A stretch of DNA of 64,000 nt from Zelopaecilomyces penicillatus (Eukaryota; Ascomycota; Sordariomycetes; Hypocreales; Pseudodiploosporaceae), in the NCBI GenBank assembly GCA_005765155.1, contig VCCP01000002.1, positions 3,472,001 to 3,536,000 of the forward strand. The letters run 5' to 3'. Made by a program: the position numbers and the translations under genes. A model generated the notes under the pieces. The model had not been told where the DNA came from, made no database searches, and worked only from the letters and a program-made list of their open reading frames with translations. How positions within the stretch are numbered: position 1 is the stretch's first letter; each line of letters begins with the position of its first letter. Below, piece after piece: positions 1 to 10,373 of the stretch.

Positions 1-898
1 GTGAGATAGTGTTCCAGGCTCCTAACCTTGTTCTCTATGTATGTTATGAGGGAGTTTGCTACAGGATTTCTATCTCATTACCCGCATCTTTAACTCAGGG
101 TGTATCCATACTGAGACAGTATTTTCGTCTACTTTGTATAAAACAGCAAATAATTACACCCTTTTTTCTTTTTTTTTTAGCACCAAGACTTTTGCTAGTG
201 AGCATTGAACCTGACCTCTGCATCAACAAGTACACCAACACAGGCAGCACACTCATGGTGGCAATGTAACATTCGGTATTACACGTGATCCGAGATTCGA
301 ATGAAGGAACACGTGAATATTTTGTACGAGGAATAACCAAGTACAGCGACGGTGATTACCTCTACCTGTACCTTGGCAGGCAAATCACCACTAAGTACTT
401 ACCAATTTATTACAACAAGCTCAACTTCTACTCAAGGGACACGGTGCGAGTTGTAACAACACTATCCTAGAGACAGCAGTTTGAGTCGTCTCGAAAGATG
501 TAAATATCCTCAGTGTGAAAATCCTCACATCTTCAGGCTGCAGTCGTTTGAAGAGAGTGTTGTAATTAGCTGGCAGTACGGATAAGAGACTGGTACCTCC
601 TTATAGAGGTAATGCAGGTTAGTCGACAGCTGCTCCGCTGGCACAAACAAGTACAAGTACCTGGGCTTTAAAGTCTGAGGCTGCACGACATGCATGAAAA
701 AAAAACCATATCTGCACTGTGTGTCCCTCCTCAACCCCACCACCCCTCACTACATCTTTCTCGTCCTCACATCTCTCAGGGCACACTTTGTGATCACCTA
801 ACCGCTGCTTCCAACGTCTTCTTGTTCTTGCTTCTTTTCGTAGCGTCCAGCTTTCGTCATTCTTCTTCATCATCGATACCAACATCACAACCGTCAAG
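1..898. other. Intergenic region and NTF2 upstream region
   Basis: I see no credible gene here. Short open frames exist on both strands but none shows a recognisable motif or a sensible splice structure. A pyrimidine-rich tract at about 165-180 and the T/C-rich stretch at 815-860 just before the NTF2 start look like ordinary fungal promoter and 5' leader sequence. Confidence 0.5.
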
Positions 899-1531
899 AT
901 GGCATCCGGTAAGATTCGTGAGCGCTCCGACTGACGTTAGATATGGGAACTAATCACGCAACATCTTTGCTAGACCTCAACAGCATCGCCAGTATGTGCG
1001 CATAGCCCTGCGCCGCGCTACCAACAGATTTTCTAACGCATTATTTTTAACCCTACAGCCCAGTTTGTCAATGGATACTACACGGGAATCGGCACTAACG
1101 TTGCTGGCCTCAGCGCGGTCTACGTAAGTCAACCTCCAATGGAGGGATGTCAACCCGGCGCCAATATGTGTATTAATCGCACCATAGAACGCAGAGTCTG
1201 TTTTGACTTTCGAGTCGCAAAAGTTCGAAGGCGGCCAGAGCATCATGGAGAAGCTTACCGTAAATACCCCCAATCCACTGCTGTTTGACTCATGGACTGA
1301 CACTTCGAATAGAGCCTTCCCTTCAAGATGAGCGGTCATGCGCTCTCTACCCTTGATGCCCAGCTTGCGAATGGCGATCTGCTCATCCTTGTGACCGGAA
1401 AACTCAAGATCGACGAAGATGAGAACCAAATCAACTTTGTTCAGAACTTCAAGGTCAATGTTGTCCAGGGCGCCGATGGTCAGGTCAGCGGTTTCGTGAT
1501 CCGAAACGACATCTTCAAACTCGTCTATTAA
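899..1531 (+). CDS. NTF2: Nuclear transport factor 2 (NTF2)
   Basis: Small homodimeric import factor that binds RanGDP and FxFG nucleoporins and carries RanGDP back into the nucleus. Five exons: 899-908, 974-991, 1059-1123, 1188-1259 and 1313-1531; the sum is 384 nt, giving 127 residues, the usual NTF2 length. The protein starts MASGDLNSIATQFVNGYY and has the NTF2 fold signatures: the central segment ESVLTFESQKFEG, then IMEKLTSLPF, the strand TLDAQLANGDLLILVTG and the end FVIRNDIFKLVY. The first two exons are only 10 and 18 nt, fixed by clear gtaag/gtatg donors and tag/cag acceptors. Single-gene unit, followed by the SNF2 gene on the same strand. Family assignment is firm; the RanGDP role is taken from the family. 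Confidence 0.95.
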
Positions 1532-2075
1532 ACACCTATTTCCCACCGTGACTAAACGCTCGATTAAGGGGGGTGCAGCAAGGAGACGATAAAGGCGCGA
1601 TGATATCATGAAGCTCGGACGAATAGTAAGGGAATATGAGGGAGATGAGGTGATGGTAGAGTCACATTACTTCTCAGGTTTGCCACCAGCAGCCATTTAG
1701 ACGAGCCCCCAAAAATAGCTTCAGGCATAGTCAGTCAGCCCAATATTTATTCAATTCAAAGTACCTATGTTTGCAACAAACCATGGCAGGATGACATAGT
1801 TGGGAGTCAATCAACTCAATTTCAAAATCACTATGTAAAAGCCTGTGAGAAAATATCTAAATTCAGACAACACTCTGATCGACTTCGCCGTATTATGCGG
1901 TGTCACTTGCGCTGCTCCATTCACAAACACATGGGTGAATAAATGAACCAACCCTTGATATGGAGATTTGGCACCGTCATGGAAGATCTGATAGCACTGT
2001 GCGCACTGTATAAAAAGGCTGCCCCTCCATTGTTTATCACAGTGCTTTGCACAGAGCCCAACGCGGGGTCGCCCT
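1532..2075. other. NTF2-SNF2 intergenic spacer
   Basis: Holds the NTF2 3' region and the presumed promoter of the downstream SNF2-family gene. A minus-strand open frame covers 1811-2110, but it has no recognisable domain and overlaps the next gene start, so I do not call it. Confidence 0.5.
2009..2018 (+). promoter_or_regulatory. TATA-like element upstream of the SNF2-family gene
   Basis: The decamer TATAAAAAGG ends 58 nt before the ATG at 2076. A TATA box normally lies 40-120 nt upstream of fungal start sites, so this fits either a promoter with a very short leader or chance; it gives weak support to 2076 as near the true 5' end. Confidence 0.3.
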
Positions 2076-5000
2076 GTGGCCACCAACGCGAATTTCAGTT
2101 GCTGGGGCAATTATGTCATGTTGCAGCCAACCAACGGGTATCAGTACACAGTAAACGTGAAAATAGACCCTGGAAAGACGAGCGTGTCGTCAGAATTGCA
2201 CATCTCCATGTACAAGCGAAACGAGCGCAACAAGCCTGGAGCACATTTTGCATTTAAGCCCAGCAATAATCTTACTTCAGTCGAGCAGCCGGGTTTCTCA
2301 GAGCCAGCAAACAAGAAGTGCATTCCCACCCACGCAAACAACATCCATTCTTCCAGCCACGGCAGCAACGCCATTGAATCTCGAGATAGCGCTATCATGG
2401 TCAAGGAGAGGGCACCCCCAAAGGCACCGCCTTTGCCAAAGAGCACAGATGATGACGCCCTTCAACGGGAGAAGTCCCCCGACAGCGATACAGACATCAG
2501 CGCCTTGATCAGTGGCTGGAGTGCTTTGAAGCCCGGCGTACGGGAAGGGACAGGCGCGTTCACATCGAAACACCCGACAAAGATGATGTCTTCCCGCAAG
2601 CAAAAAGCCGATATTTTCATCCATCAGAAGACCCGACCGGAGCACCACCTCGATACAAGAATCTCTGGGCCTAGGGAACCAGCATACCAAGACAAGAGGG
2701 CGCCGTCTCTGCCCATGTTCAACTCAAATCCATCACGAGCTGCACCCCCTCGTTATGGCGAAGAGGTCTTCTATACAGACCCAGCCAAGGCGAGCGAGGA
2801 CTTGAAGGCACTGCTGGAGGGTGGCATGGAAGGAGAGGAAGAAGATGGCGTGGAAGAGCCTGACGAGGATCAACAAAGCCAAGAGAACCCCGGAACTACA
2901 ACAAAGACAGAGGCTCCGACCAACGCCAAGGGTTCGAAGCTAATACAGAAAGATGGCGAGGTGGAGGGCTTGCAAGTAAGGTTACTCCCTCACCAGGTTG
3001 AAGGAGTTAACTGGATGCGAGGCCGAGAGCTTGGTCCTGTGAAGCGCGGCAAAGTACCAAAGGGCGGGCTACTTGCGGACGACATGGGATTGGGCAAAAC
3101 GCTTCAGACAATCTCTTTGATAATCACCAACCAAAAGCCCCAGAAGGATGACAAGAACTGGAAAAAGAGCTTTGAAGGCACCGAAAGAACTACGCTAGTT
3201 GTGGCTCCCCTGGCACTCATAAGACAATGGGAACATGAAATTAAGGAAAAAGTTCTAGACACACATGGACTGGATGTTCTGGTACATCACGGTCCGCAGC
3301 GGACCAAGAACCCCAAGGATCTTGCGCCTTACGATGTGGTAATCACCACGTACCAAATTTTAGTTTCCGAACATGGTAATTCTTCAAATGATGACAAGGG
3401 AACCAAAGTCGGTTGCTTTGGACTTCACTGGTGGAGAGTTGTTTTGGATGAAGCGCACACAATCAAAAATCGCTTGGCCAAGTCAACCAAGGCGTGTTGT
3501 GCATTGCGCTCCGAGTATCGCTGGTGTTTGTCTGGTACACCAATGCAAAACAACCTCGATGAGCTGCAATCACTCATCAAGTTCTTGCGAATCAGACCCT
3601 ACGACGACATCAAGGAGTGGAAAGAGCAAATTGATAAGCCCATGAAAGGTGGCAAGGGGCACATCGCCATACGTCGACTTCATAGCCTGCTTCGCTGTTT
3701 CATGAAGAGACGTACAAAGGAGATTCTCAAGGAAGATGGTGCTCTAAATCCAGGCGGAAAGCCTACTGCTGAAGGTGAGGTTTCTACGACAGGGTTCAGA
3801 CACACGAACCGCAAGGTCGTTACTGTTGCAGCCGAGCTCAACCCAGCCGAACGAAGATTTTACCAGAGCCTAGAAGCTCGAGCAGACAAGAGCATGACAC
3901 ACATGATGCAGAACAAGATGAACTACGCCAACGCTTTTACACTTTTGTTGCGTTTGAGGCAAGCGTGTAATCATCCCAAATTGGTGGAGGGGAAACTAGA
4001 GAAGGACAAAGATGCCCTCTCCACCGATGCGAGCCAAAAGTCACAGGATACCGATGTCGATGCCATGGCAGATATGTTCTCTGGCATGGGTATCACCACG
4101 AAGAGCTGTAGTGTGTGTGGGCGACCTGTAACGAAAGAGGAGAGTGAGCTTGGCAGAGACCATTGTGCTGAATGTCATGAGGATTTGGCCAGCTTTAGTA
4201 AACATGATAAATCAAAGAAGGATAAGAAGAAGTCGAGTGGTAAAAAGAAAAAGTCCAAGACGAAGCGAAATAAAGAGAAGAAACGGGGGGAGGAAGAAAA
4301 GACTCAGCCAGTTATTCGCCGTCCACGAAACCGCAATGCGATCATTGATAGTGACGATGAAGAAGAGGAAGAGGCTACCGGGACTTGGCTAGTGCCAGAG
4401 AATGAGAGGGGAAATCTTGATTTAGGCAAAGCCGGTGGAGAAGAAGACGAGAACGCAGAGGGAGGTGGTGACTGGATTGGGTCTGACGACTCTGAGGAAG
4501 AAGAAGAAGGTAACGATGAGGGTAAGAGCAACCTCAGCAGTTTCGTAGTGGATGATGAAACCGCGAAGAAAGAAGCTGGGTATAAGTCAGCCGAGGACGC
4601 TTCTGACGACGACTCAGACGACTCGCTCTTGTCTATCTCTGCAATCACGAAAAAGATGGCATCCCAGACCCTTGAGGACAAGAACGATGACGAAGATGGC
4701 GAGGATGGTGACGACACAGAACGCTCAGCATTATCACAAGGTTCTGCTTCAGATGTAAACTCAGACGCATCATCAGGGAGCGACGGTTCCGATTCAGATT
4801 CATCATCATCATCAGACTCCGGTATCGATGAATCAGAGCTCTATTCAACAGATGATGATGGGCGACCAGAGCCCGGCAGTGCACAAGTTCTCGCTTCCGC
4901 CAAGATTCGCGAATTGACTAAAATCCTGCAGGCAGAGGCACATGAGCACAAGTTCATTGTCTTTTCTCAGTTCACTTCCATGCTGGATCTAGTCGAACCG

Positions 5001-5671
5001 TTCTTACGCAAGGGCGGCTTCCATTTCACACGATACGATGGTAGCATGAAGAACGACGAGCGTGAGGAGAGCTTGCGGGGCCTCCGTGAGGATAAGAAAG
5101 TGAGAGTTCTGCTTTGTAGCTTGAAGTGCGGCAGTCTTGGGCTCAATCTGACAGCGGCTACACGAGTTGTCATTATTGAGCCATTCTGGAACCCGGTAAG
5201 TGCTTTTGCAAGACCCCTCAATCACCATGTTTAATTCTCCTATTTTGTCTTCTTCTTTTCTCAAAAATGCTGACATTCCTTGTGTGTGTTTAGTTTGTTG
5301 AAGAGCAAGCAATTGACCGTGTCCATCGTCTCACACAAACTGTCGACGTTATCGTCTACAAACTCACCGTAGCCAAGACAATTGAGGAAGGTATCATTCT
5401 TCTACAGGAGAAGAAGCGGCTGCTGGCTGAGCAGACAATCGAGGGCGGTGCCAAAAAGGGCGGCCTGAAACTCGGTATCAACGAGATCATCGACTTGTTC
5501 AAGCCACTGCACGCCCAACATGGCCGCAGTGAAGACGATTCCTTTGTTGACTACAATGACGAGGAGGCGGATGAGCGCCGGAGGGCCAGGGAGGCTATGT
5601 CTTTGATGGGTAAGAAACCAAAGGGCGGCGTTTTGCGGCAGGAGAGCTCGCTCTACGGACGGCGGTGGTGA
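2076..5671 (+). CDS. SNF2-family DNA-dependent ATPase/helicase with acidic insertion
   Basis: Large SF2 ATPase of the SNF2 family, acting on chromatin or DNA-protein complexes in the nucleus. Two exons, 2076-5195 and 5294-5671, give 1165 residues. Lobe 1 has the Walker A segment ADDMGLGKT near residue 335 and the DEAH box (LDEAHTIKN) near residue 458. Lobe 2 has FIVFSQFTSMLDLV near residue 960, LGLNLTAA, and RVHRLTQT after the intron. Between the lobes is a CxxC...CxxC pair (residues about 678-703), a Lys-rich run, then about 200 residues dominated by Asp, Glu and Ser. No RING finger is seen, unlike Rad5 or Uls1; lodestar/TTF2-like or other Rad5/16-like ATPases are the nearest comparison. The start is uncertain: ATGs at 2076 and 2397 are both possible, because the first 100 residues are not recognisable. 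Confidence 0.88.
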
Positions 5672-6315
5672 GTGCTTGATGGGTTTGGGCTTTTAAAAAA
5701 GAAAAAAAGTCTTGGTTATCGGGGTTTCTACATAGCAAGAAATGGCAAAGGAAACATGAGTGATTGTTTATATAACTACTGCTTGGTGTTTCAGGGGAAA
5801 ATAGGTTGCATTTCAAAGCTCGGCTTTTTTTGTCATGATTCATGAATAGACGTATATTGAATGGAGCCGTGATTTACTCTCATCTCCTAGATTCGCCACC
5901 TTTCAAGTGACGATGATGTAATTGTTGCCATTTGCGTGTGTGATTGCGTGAACCCACCACCTCCTGGCGAACATGTCGGGCAGTATGAGCATCCTCCTCT
6001 TCTGATCTTTTCAAAACCATCCGAGCCAGGGAAATAAACATTTGACCATACCTGGTATATTACAAGCCAAAAGTAACGTCAAAAGCACACCGCTCAAGTG
6101 AATCCTTGCCTTGATCCTCCCCTCTTGACAAACAAAACGGATGGAACAGGCACCCTTTTCCTTAAAATCTCTCTTGGTCAAAAGAAGATACAAATGAACC
6201 CCTTGTAATTCATCCAATGCCAGTGGTACTGACTGTCGCAATTATACAAGTCATTGTGAATAATCACCCCCCCCCCTAACTGTCGGCGCGTTCTTCCTTT
6301 GTTATTTAGCCCACC
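5672..6315. other. Convergent intergenic spacer (SNF2-family gene / HSE1)
   Basis: Shared 3' region of two convergent genes. It contains A/T-rich 3' UTR-like sequence, a poly-A/T patch near 5695-5710 and a run of C at about 6266-6277. No gene seen. Confidence 0.55.
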
Positions 6316-8721
6316 TTAATAGACACCTGGTTGGCGATAATAGTCGCCTGGAGCAGGGGCACTTGGCCCTTCAGCTGCACCGGGTGGTACATATGGCTTG
6401 TATTGCGGTTCTGGCGCCCCCGGATTCTGACTGGGCAGTCGTTGGCGGGAATCATACGCGGGGCCGGAAGGATGCAGAGGTGCGGTTGCAACACCATCTT
6501 GTGGGGGCTGCGGGGGCTGGCCACTGGGCACGGGAGGAGGCACCTGCTCCGGAGGACGATAGCTTTGATAAGACCCTTGCTGGCCGTATTGGGCTGGTGG
6601 AGCACTGGCATTGTGCTCATTGTTGGCATCATCTTGAGAATAGACGGAGCTTGAGAATGTGACCGCGGAGTTGGGATTGTTCGGTGCGATAGGGGAATCA
6701 TAAACTGAAGTCGCAAGTTCCTGCGCACCATATGTGCTCTGAGGACGCTGCTGTCCGGAAGGTTGCGAGTAAGGGACAGCAACGTTTTGGGTGTAAGGCG
6801 TGTAGTTTTGGGGTGGAGGTGGAGATGTGCTGATCGGGGCCGGCTGCTTGTTGCCAGGGGGTGCCTGGGAATTTTGGTTTGTCGGAGGGTACTGTTGAGC
6901 TGAAGGGGCTTGGCCGCCACCCGCATGGGACGGAACCTCTGTGCCTCCCATGTAGAATGGCGCAGGCGCCTGGGCGGCTTGACCATGATGCTGGAAAGTA
7001 GGCGGCGGAGAGGAAGCCTGGTATTGTGGCCGGTCTGTCACAGGTGGTTGTTAAGAAAACAGGTCGTGCTAACCTCGAACAAGTATCTAGGCCAGAGCAA
7101 ACTTACCTGTAGGTTGAGCATTCGGATGGGTATGGGTATTAGGGGCGTAATATCTTTGGGGATCATGCTGCTGGGGCGTCGGAGCAGGATATGCGCCTGC
7201 CGCTGGTGGATAGGCTTGTCCTGGAGGACCTGGGCGCATGGCGTACTGGTGATAATTGTGCTGAGGAGGATGTGACATAGATGACTCTAATAGAGCCTCA
7301 TAATCTCTCCGTGCTTTGATGAACTTTTCGTTGAGTTGTGTAAAGTCATCTGAAGTCCTGTCAGCAACTTGTCTCTATAACGGGAACTAAGCTTCCTGGG
7401 ATCAATGACTGACCTTTCTTCTGTGAATACTTTTCAATCAGCTTAATCAGCTTGGGCCGGATAGCAAGTGTCTGATGATATAGTTTCTATGCGACTGACG
7501 TTAGTTCAATCTGGACTCCTTACAACATTATTTGAGTGGGACTTTCCCAGAGGGTACACACGTACCGATATTTCTTCATTGTCTTCCTCCCTTGGGCCTG
7601 TGTTTGACGCACTCAATAGCGTCAGTAGCTTCTCGACGTTCTTGATCTCTGCAAAAACTTCAGCCTCCATCTGGGCTTCCCGCTGTAGCTCATCGGGTGT
7701 TGGGTCTGTGAGTTTCTCAACATAGTTGAGCGGGAAGATGCCTGTCTTCCCCCTGAGAGATCCTCGCCACCAGTCCTTAAAGACACTTTCTAGCACCGCA
7801 ATCACATCGCCTTTCTTGAATTCCAGTTCGCCAGGCTCAGACGGTACAAAGTCAAAAAGCGCTCGCACCCGGCTTACGGTCGCAGCTGTAGTGCCTGCTG
7901 GAACCGGAGCGGGCGCCGGTGCAGCTTCCTGTGATCCACTGGGCCCTGCCTGAGTGGCTGGGACCGCCTGCGTTGTCTTCTTGCTCTCGTCATCCTGTAA
8001 GCTCAATTTCAGAGCCATTTGTAACTCATTCTCCTCCTTTTGTCTATCCAGGTCGGTGAGGCCTTGTTTCTGGGGCGCGCTGGGCGGCTGTAATGTCGGG
8101 TTGCTCTGCTTGAGACGGTAGTAGGCGTCATACATGATCCCCAACTCGGCATCCTGGCTGAACATGTCGCTCCAGTCCTTCATCTTCTCCAAGATCTTAG
8201 CCTTGACCTGGGCGTGTGTGATGCGGTCATTGGCAAGCTTGAGCAAAGCGTCGGCGAATGCGCGGCTGGAAACCTCACGGTGCATCTGCTTGCCGCAGTT
8301 CTGGCATAAAGCGTGTGCGAGCTACAAAAGATAGACATCATGATACAGTTAGCCCGTGGAATATTTCGGATGACGTAGCGGAACCGCGGGGGCGAGACGG
8401 ATATACGCACCTCCAATGTGTAGAGCTGCACGTTGGCATTGCGATGAGCAAGCCGCTTGATCATGCTCTGGACAGCTTCTTTGGGTCCATTCTGGTCGCT
8501 CGAGACCTTATCGCACACCTCGATGATGGCGCCCCAGTCCTCCGATGTCAGGTTCTCGTCGGTCGCCTTGGCTGCATGCTCTCAGTCAGCTGGTTCGATG
8601 CCCTGGAAGCTAGCGAGACATCCGCACCGCTGCCGAGGGGAAAGAGAAATAAACAAAAGGAGAAAAAAAACGACTCACCGATGACTTCGTCAAACGGCCC
8701 AGCCGCTGCTGCTCGAAACAT
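6316..8721 (-). CDS. HSE1: ESCRT-0 subunit Hse1 (VHS-UIM-SH3)
   Basis: Partner of Vps27 in ESCRT-0, which captures ubiquitinated membrane cargo at endosomes. Six exons on the minus strand: 8721-8679, 8571-8411, 8321-7566, 7486-7414, 7349-7107 and 7034-6316; total 1995 nt, 664 residues. Domain order: VHS (about 5-145; FDEVIAKATDENLTSEDW, then RLAHRNANVQLYTLE and LCQNCGKQMHREVSSR), UIM (about 164-178; EENELQMALKLSLQ), SH3 (about 220-271; ALFDFVPSEPGELEF, DWWRG, GIFPLNYVE), a helical GAT/core region across the small fourth exon (TLAIRPKLIKLIEKYSQKKDD), and a long Pro/Gln/Tyr-rich tail. The tail resembles other fungal Hse1 proteins. The upstream region carries a MITE-like insertion starting 425 bp from the ATG. 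Confidence 0.96.
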
Positions 8722-9145
8722 GGCCGGGTGGTGGGCTGGCTGTAAGCCTATGACGAGGGTAGCTCTGAGAGGGCGGACGGGTGTGGAGAGCTGCTTGCAC
8801 AAACACGGATCGCAAAGTGTCGCCCGTCGAGTCGAGAGTTGCGGGAGTCTTCGTTCCTGGTCACACCGGGGTTTTGTAGGTAGCGTCGCGTCTCAGCAAA
8901 GTTTGTGGTTTTGGACCGTTGGTGGGAAGGAAGTCGTGGTTCTTGTGTGTGGAGGATTGGTGCACAATCCAAATGGGTGGCGGCCTGGACAAGGCAGAGC
9001 GAGAGCGAGGTTGGACGTTGGCTTGGCCTGTCGTGACCTTGTCGTGGCCTGTAATTAACAGCCTGTAGGTACAGTGGGTGTACGTAGTACATGCCTGGAT
9101 GTGCAGCCTGACAGCGTGCATGTGCTTGAGGGTGGGGGAGGATGG

Positions 9146-9376
9146 CAACAGGGTGCAAAAAAACACAGCCGGCACCATAAATTTACTGACATCTAGAAAT
9201 ATCTGTGAATTTCTAGAGATCTCTAGCAATAGCCTGAATCTCTAGCGATATTTACAAACAAATATATAGTAATCTCAGTCAAGTAAAATAAGTACCTACC
9301 TATAGTAGGTATAGGTAGTATCTTAGGTATTCATTCAGGTACTGTTGTATCGGCGGTGATTTTTTGCACCCTGTTG
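9146..9376. mobile_element. MITE-like element with 17-bp terminal inverted repeats
   Basis: The left end CAACAGGGTGCAAAAAA (9146-9162) is the exact reverse complement of the right end TTTTTTGCACCCTGTTG (9360-9376). Pairing continues imperfectly inward for about 13 more bases (9 of 13 match). The pentamer GATGG lies immediately outside both ends (9141-9145 and 9377-9381), as expected for a 5-bp target-site duplication. The interior is A/T-rich, non-coding and rich in small palindromes, e.g. CTAGAGATCTCTAG at 9213-9226. Size, lack of coding and termini fit a miniature inverted-repeat transposable element. The superfamily is unknown; an 8-bp hAT-type duplication was tested around the inner CAGGG and does not fit. 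Confidence 0.75.
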
Positions 9377-9497
9377 GATGGATGCTGGGACGAGTGCTGA
9401 AAGCTGTGCCATATTTAGACCTACAGGGCGAAACAACCTCCGCTCCCCACTGTTAATGGTTCGTCATCCCTCCCGTCTGAGGGGCTCAGCATGTTGG

Positions 9498-9507
9498 TAC
9501 GGAGTAC
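9498..9507. repeat. TACGGAGTAC palindrome-half repeat, copy 1
   Basis: Exact TACGGAGTAC followed by TTCGTAC, so the 16-bp palindrome TACGGAGTACTCCGTA is present here with one mismatch. One of six exact copies of the 10-mer in this window, all intergenic. Confidence 0.6.
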
Positions 9508-10373
9508 TTCGTACGAATCCACTCCTTGTCTATTACGTAGTTGGCCGCGACGCCTCAGCGCCACCCCAAGATCATCCCTTGCCGAGGATCACCCGGCTGA
9601 GTGATGGCTGGGCTGAGACCTGGTTACGTAGTGATTCTACACTCCAACCACAGAACCTGTTGATGGAATGTAATATCTGTATTCTATGTAGTATCGATAG
9701 CGACACCAGTTACGTCGTCTTAATAACTGGTACTAATCCCACAAGGCCTGCTACCTGCAAATGTACACATTGACGCTGTGATGAACCGTCTACATTAAGA
9801 ATCGCCAATGCTCGTGTCACTTACTACTCTTGACCGTCGCATTATCTCATCTGAGCACACATATCACACATCATCAAAACGGAACAATATGTCAAAGCTC
9901 TCCATGTTAATTCTGGAGAATAAATTGTGTTCCGATATTCTTGAGCACACAGCCACACACCCATGTGATTTTCAGATAACACCCTGCAACATAACCTTCA
10001 AGCCTTACAACCAATCCTGATATACAGGCTCATCAACCCGAACCCCTGACAAGGAAAAATCATCACCCGTTCAATCCCAAACTCCCAGTCTCTTGTCCAT
10101 TCTCAAGTTGCTGTAAGCCTTCAGTAATTCTAAAGAATAAGACACGGACGCTTTGTCAAAGAAGAATAAAAGCCCTCTAATGGCACCAATGTAAACGTCG
10201 CATATCCAGATTCGACTCTAGGTCTGCCGTAACATCTAATCAAAAAAAACGATAGAAAATTAAAAAGGTGCGCGGCCTATAAAATTGGCAAAAGAGTTAT
10301 CGCCACGGCATCCTGATTTCAACTGCATGGCTGAAAACACGGATGCGCTATGCATGAAGCAATACCGTTCGGC

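Larger units (their letters stand above)
8722..10373. other. Intergenic region upstream of HSE1, with MITE-like element
   Basis: No gene seen. The proximal 400 bp should hold the HSE1 promoter; the middle contains a 231-bp inverted-repeat element, described separately. A near-palindromic TACGGAGTAC copy lies at 9498. The right part (about 9800-10370) is A/T-rich and probably contains the ATG13 3' region. Confidence 0.55.

Noticed and set aside
1811..2110. 99-codon minus-strand frame with several cysteines
   Set aside because: Cysteine spacing fits no known finger, and it overlaps the promoter and start of the SNF2-family gene.
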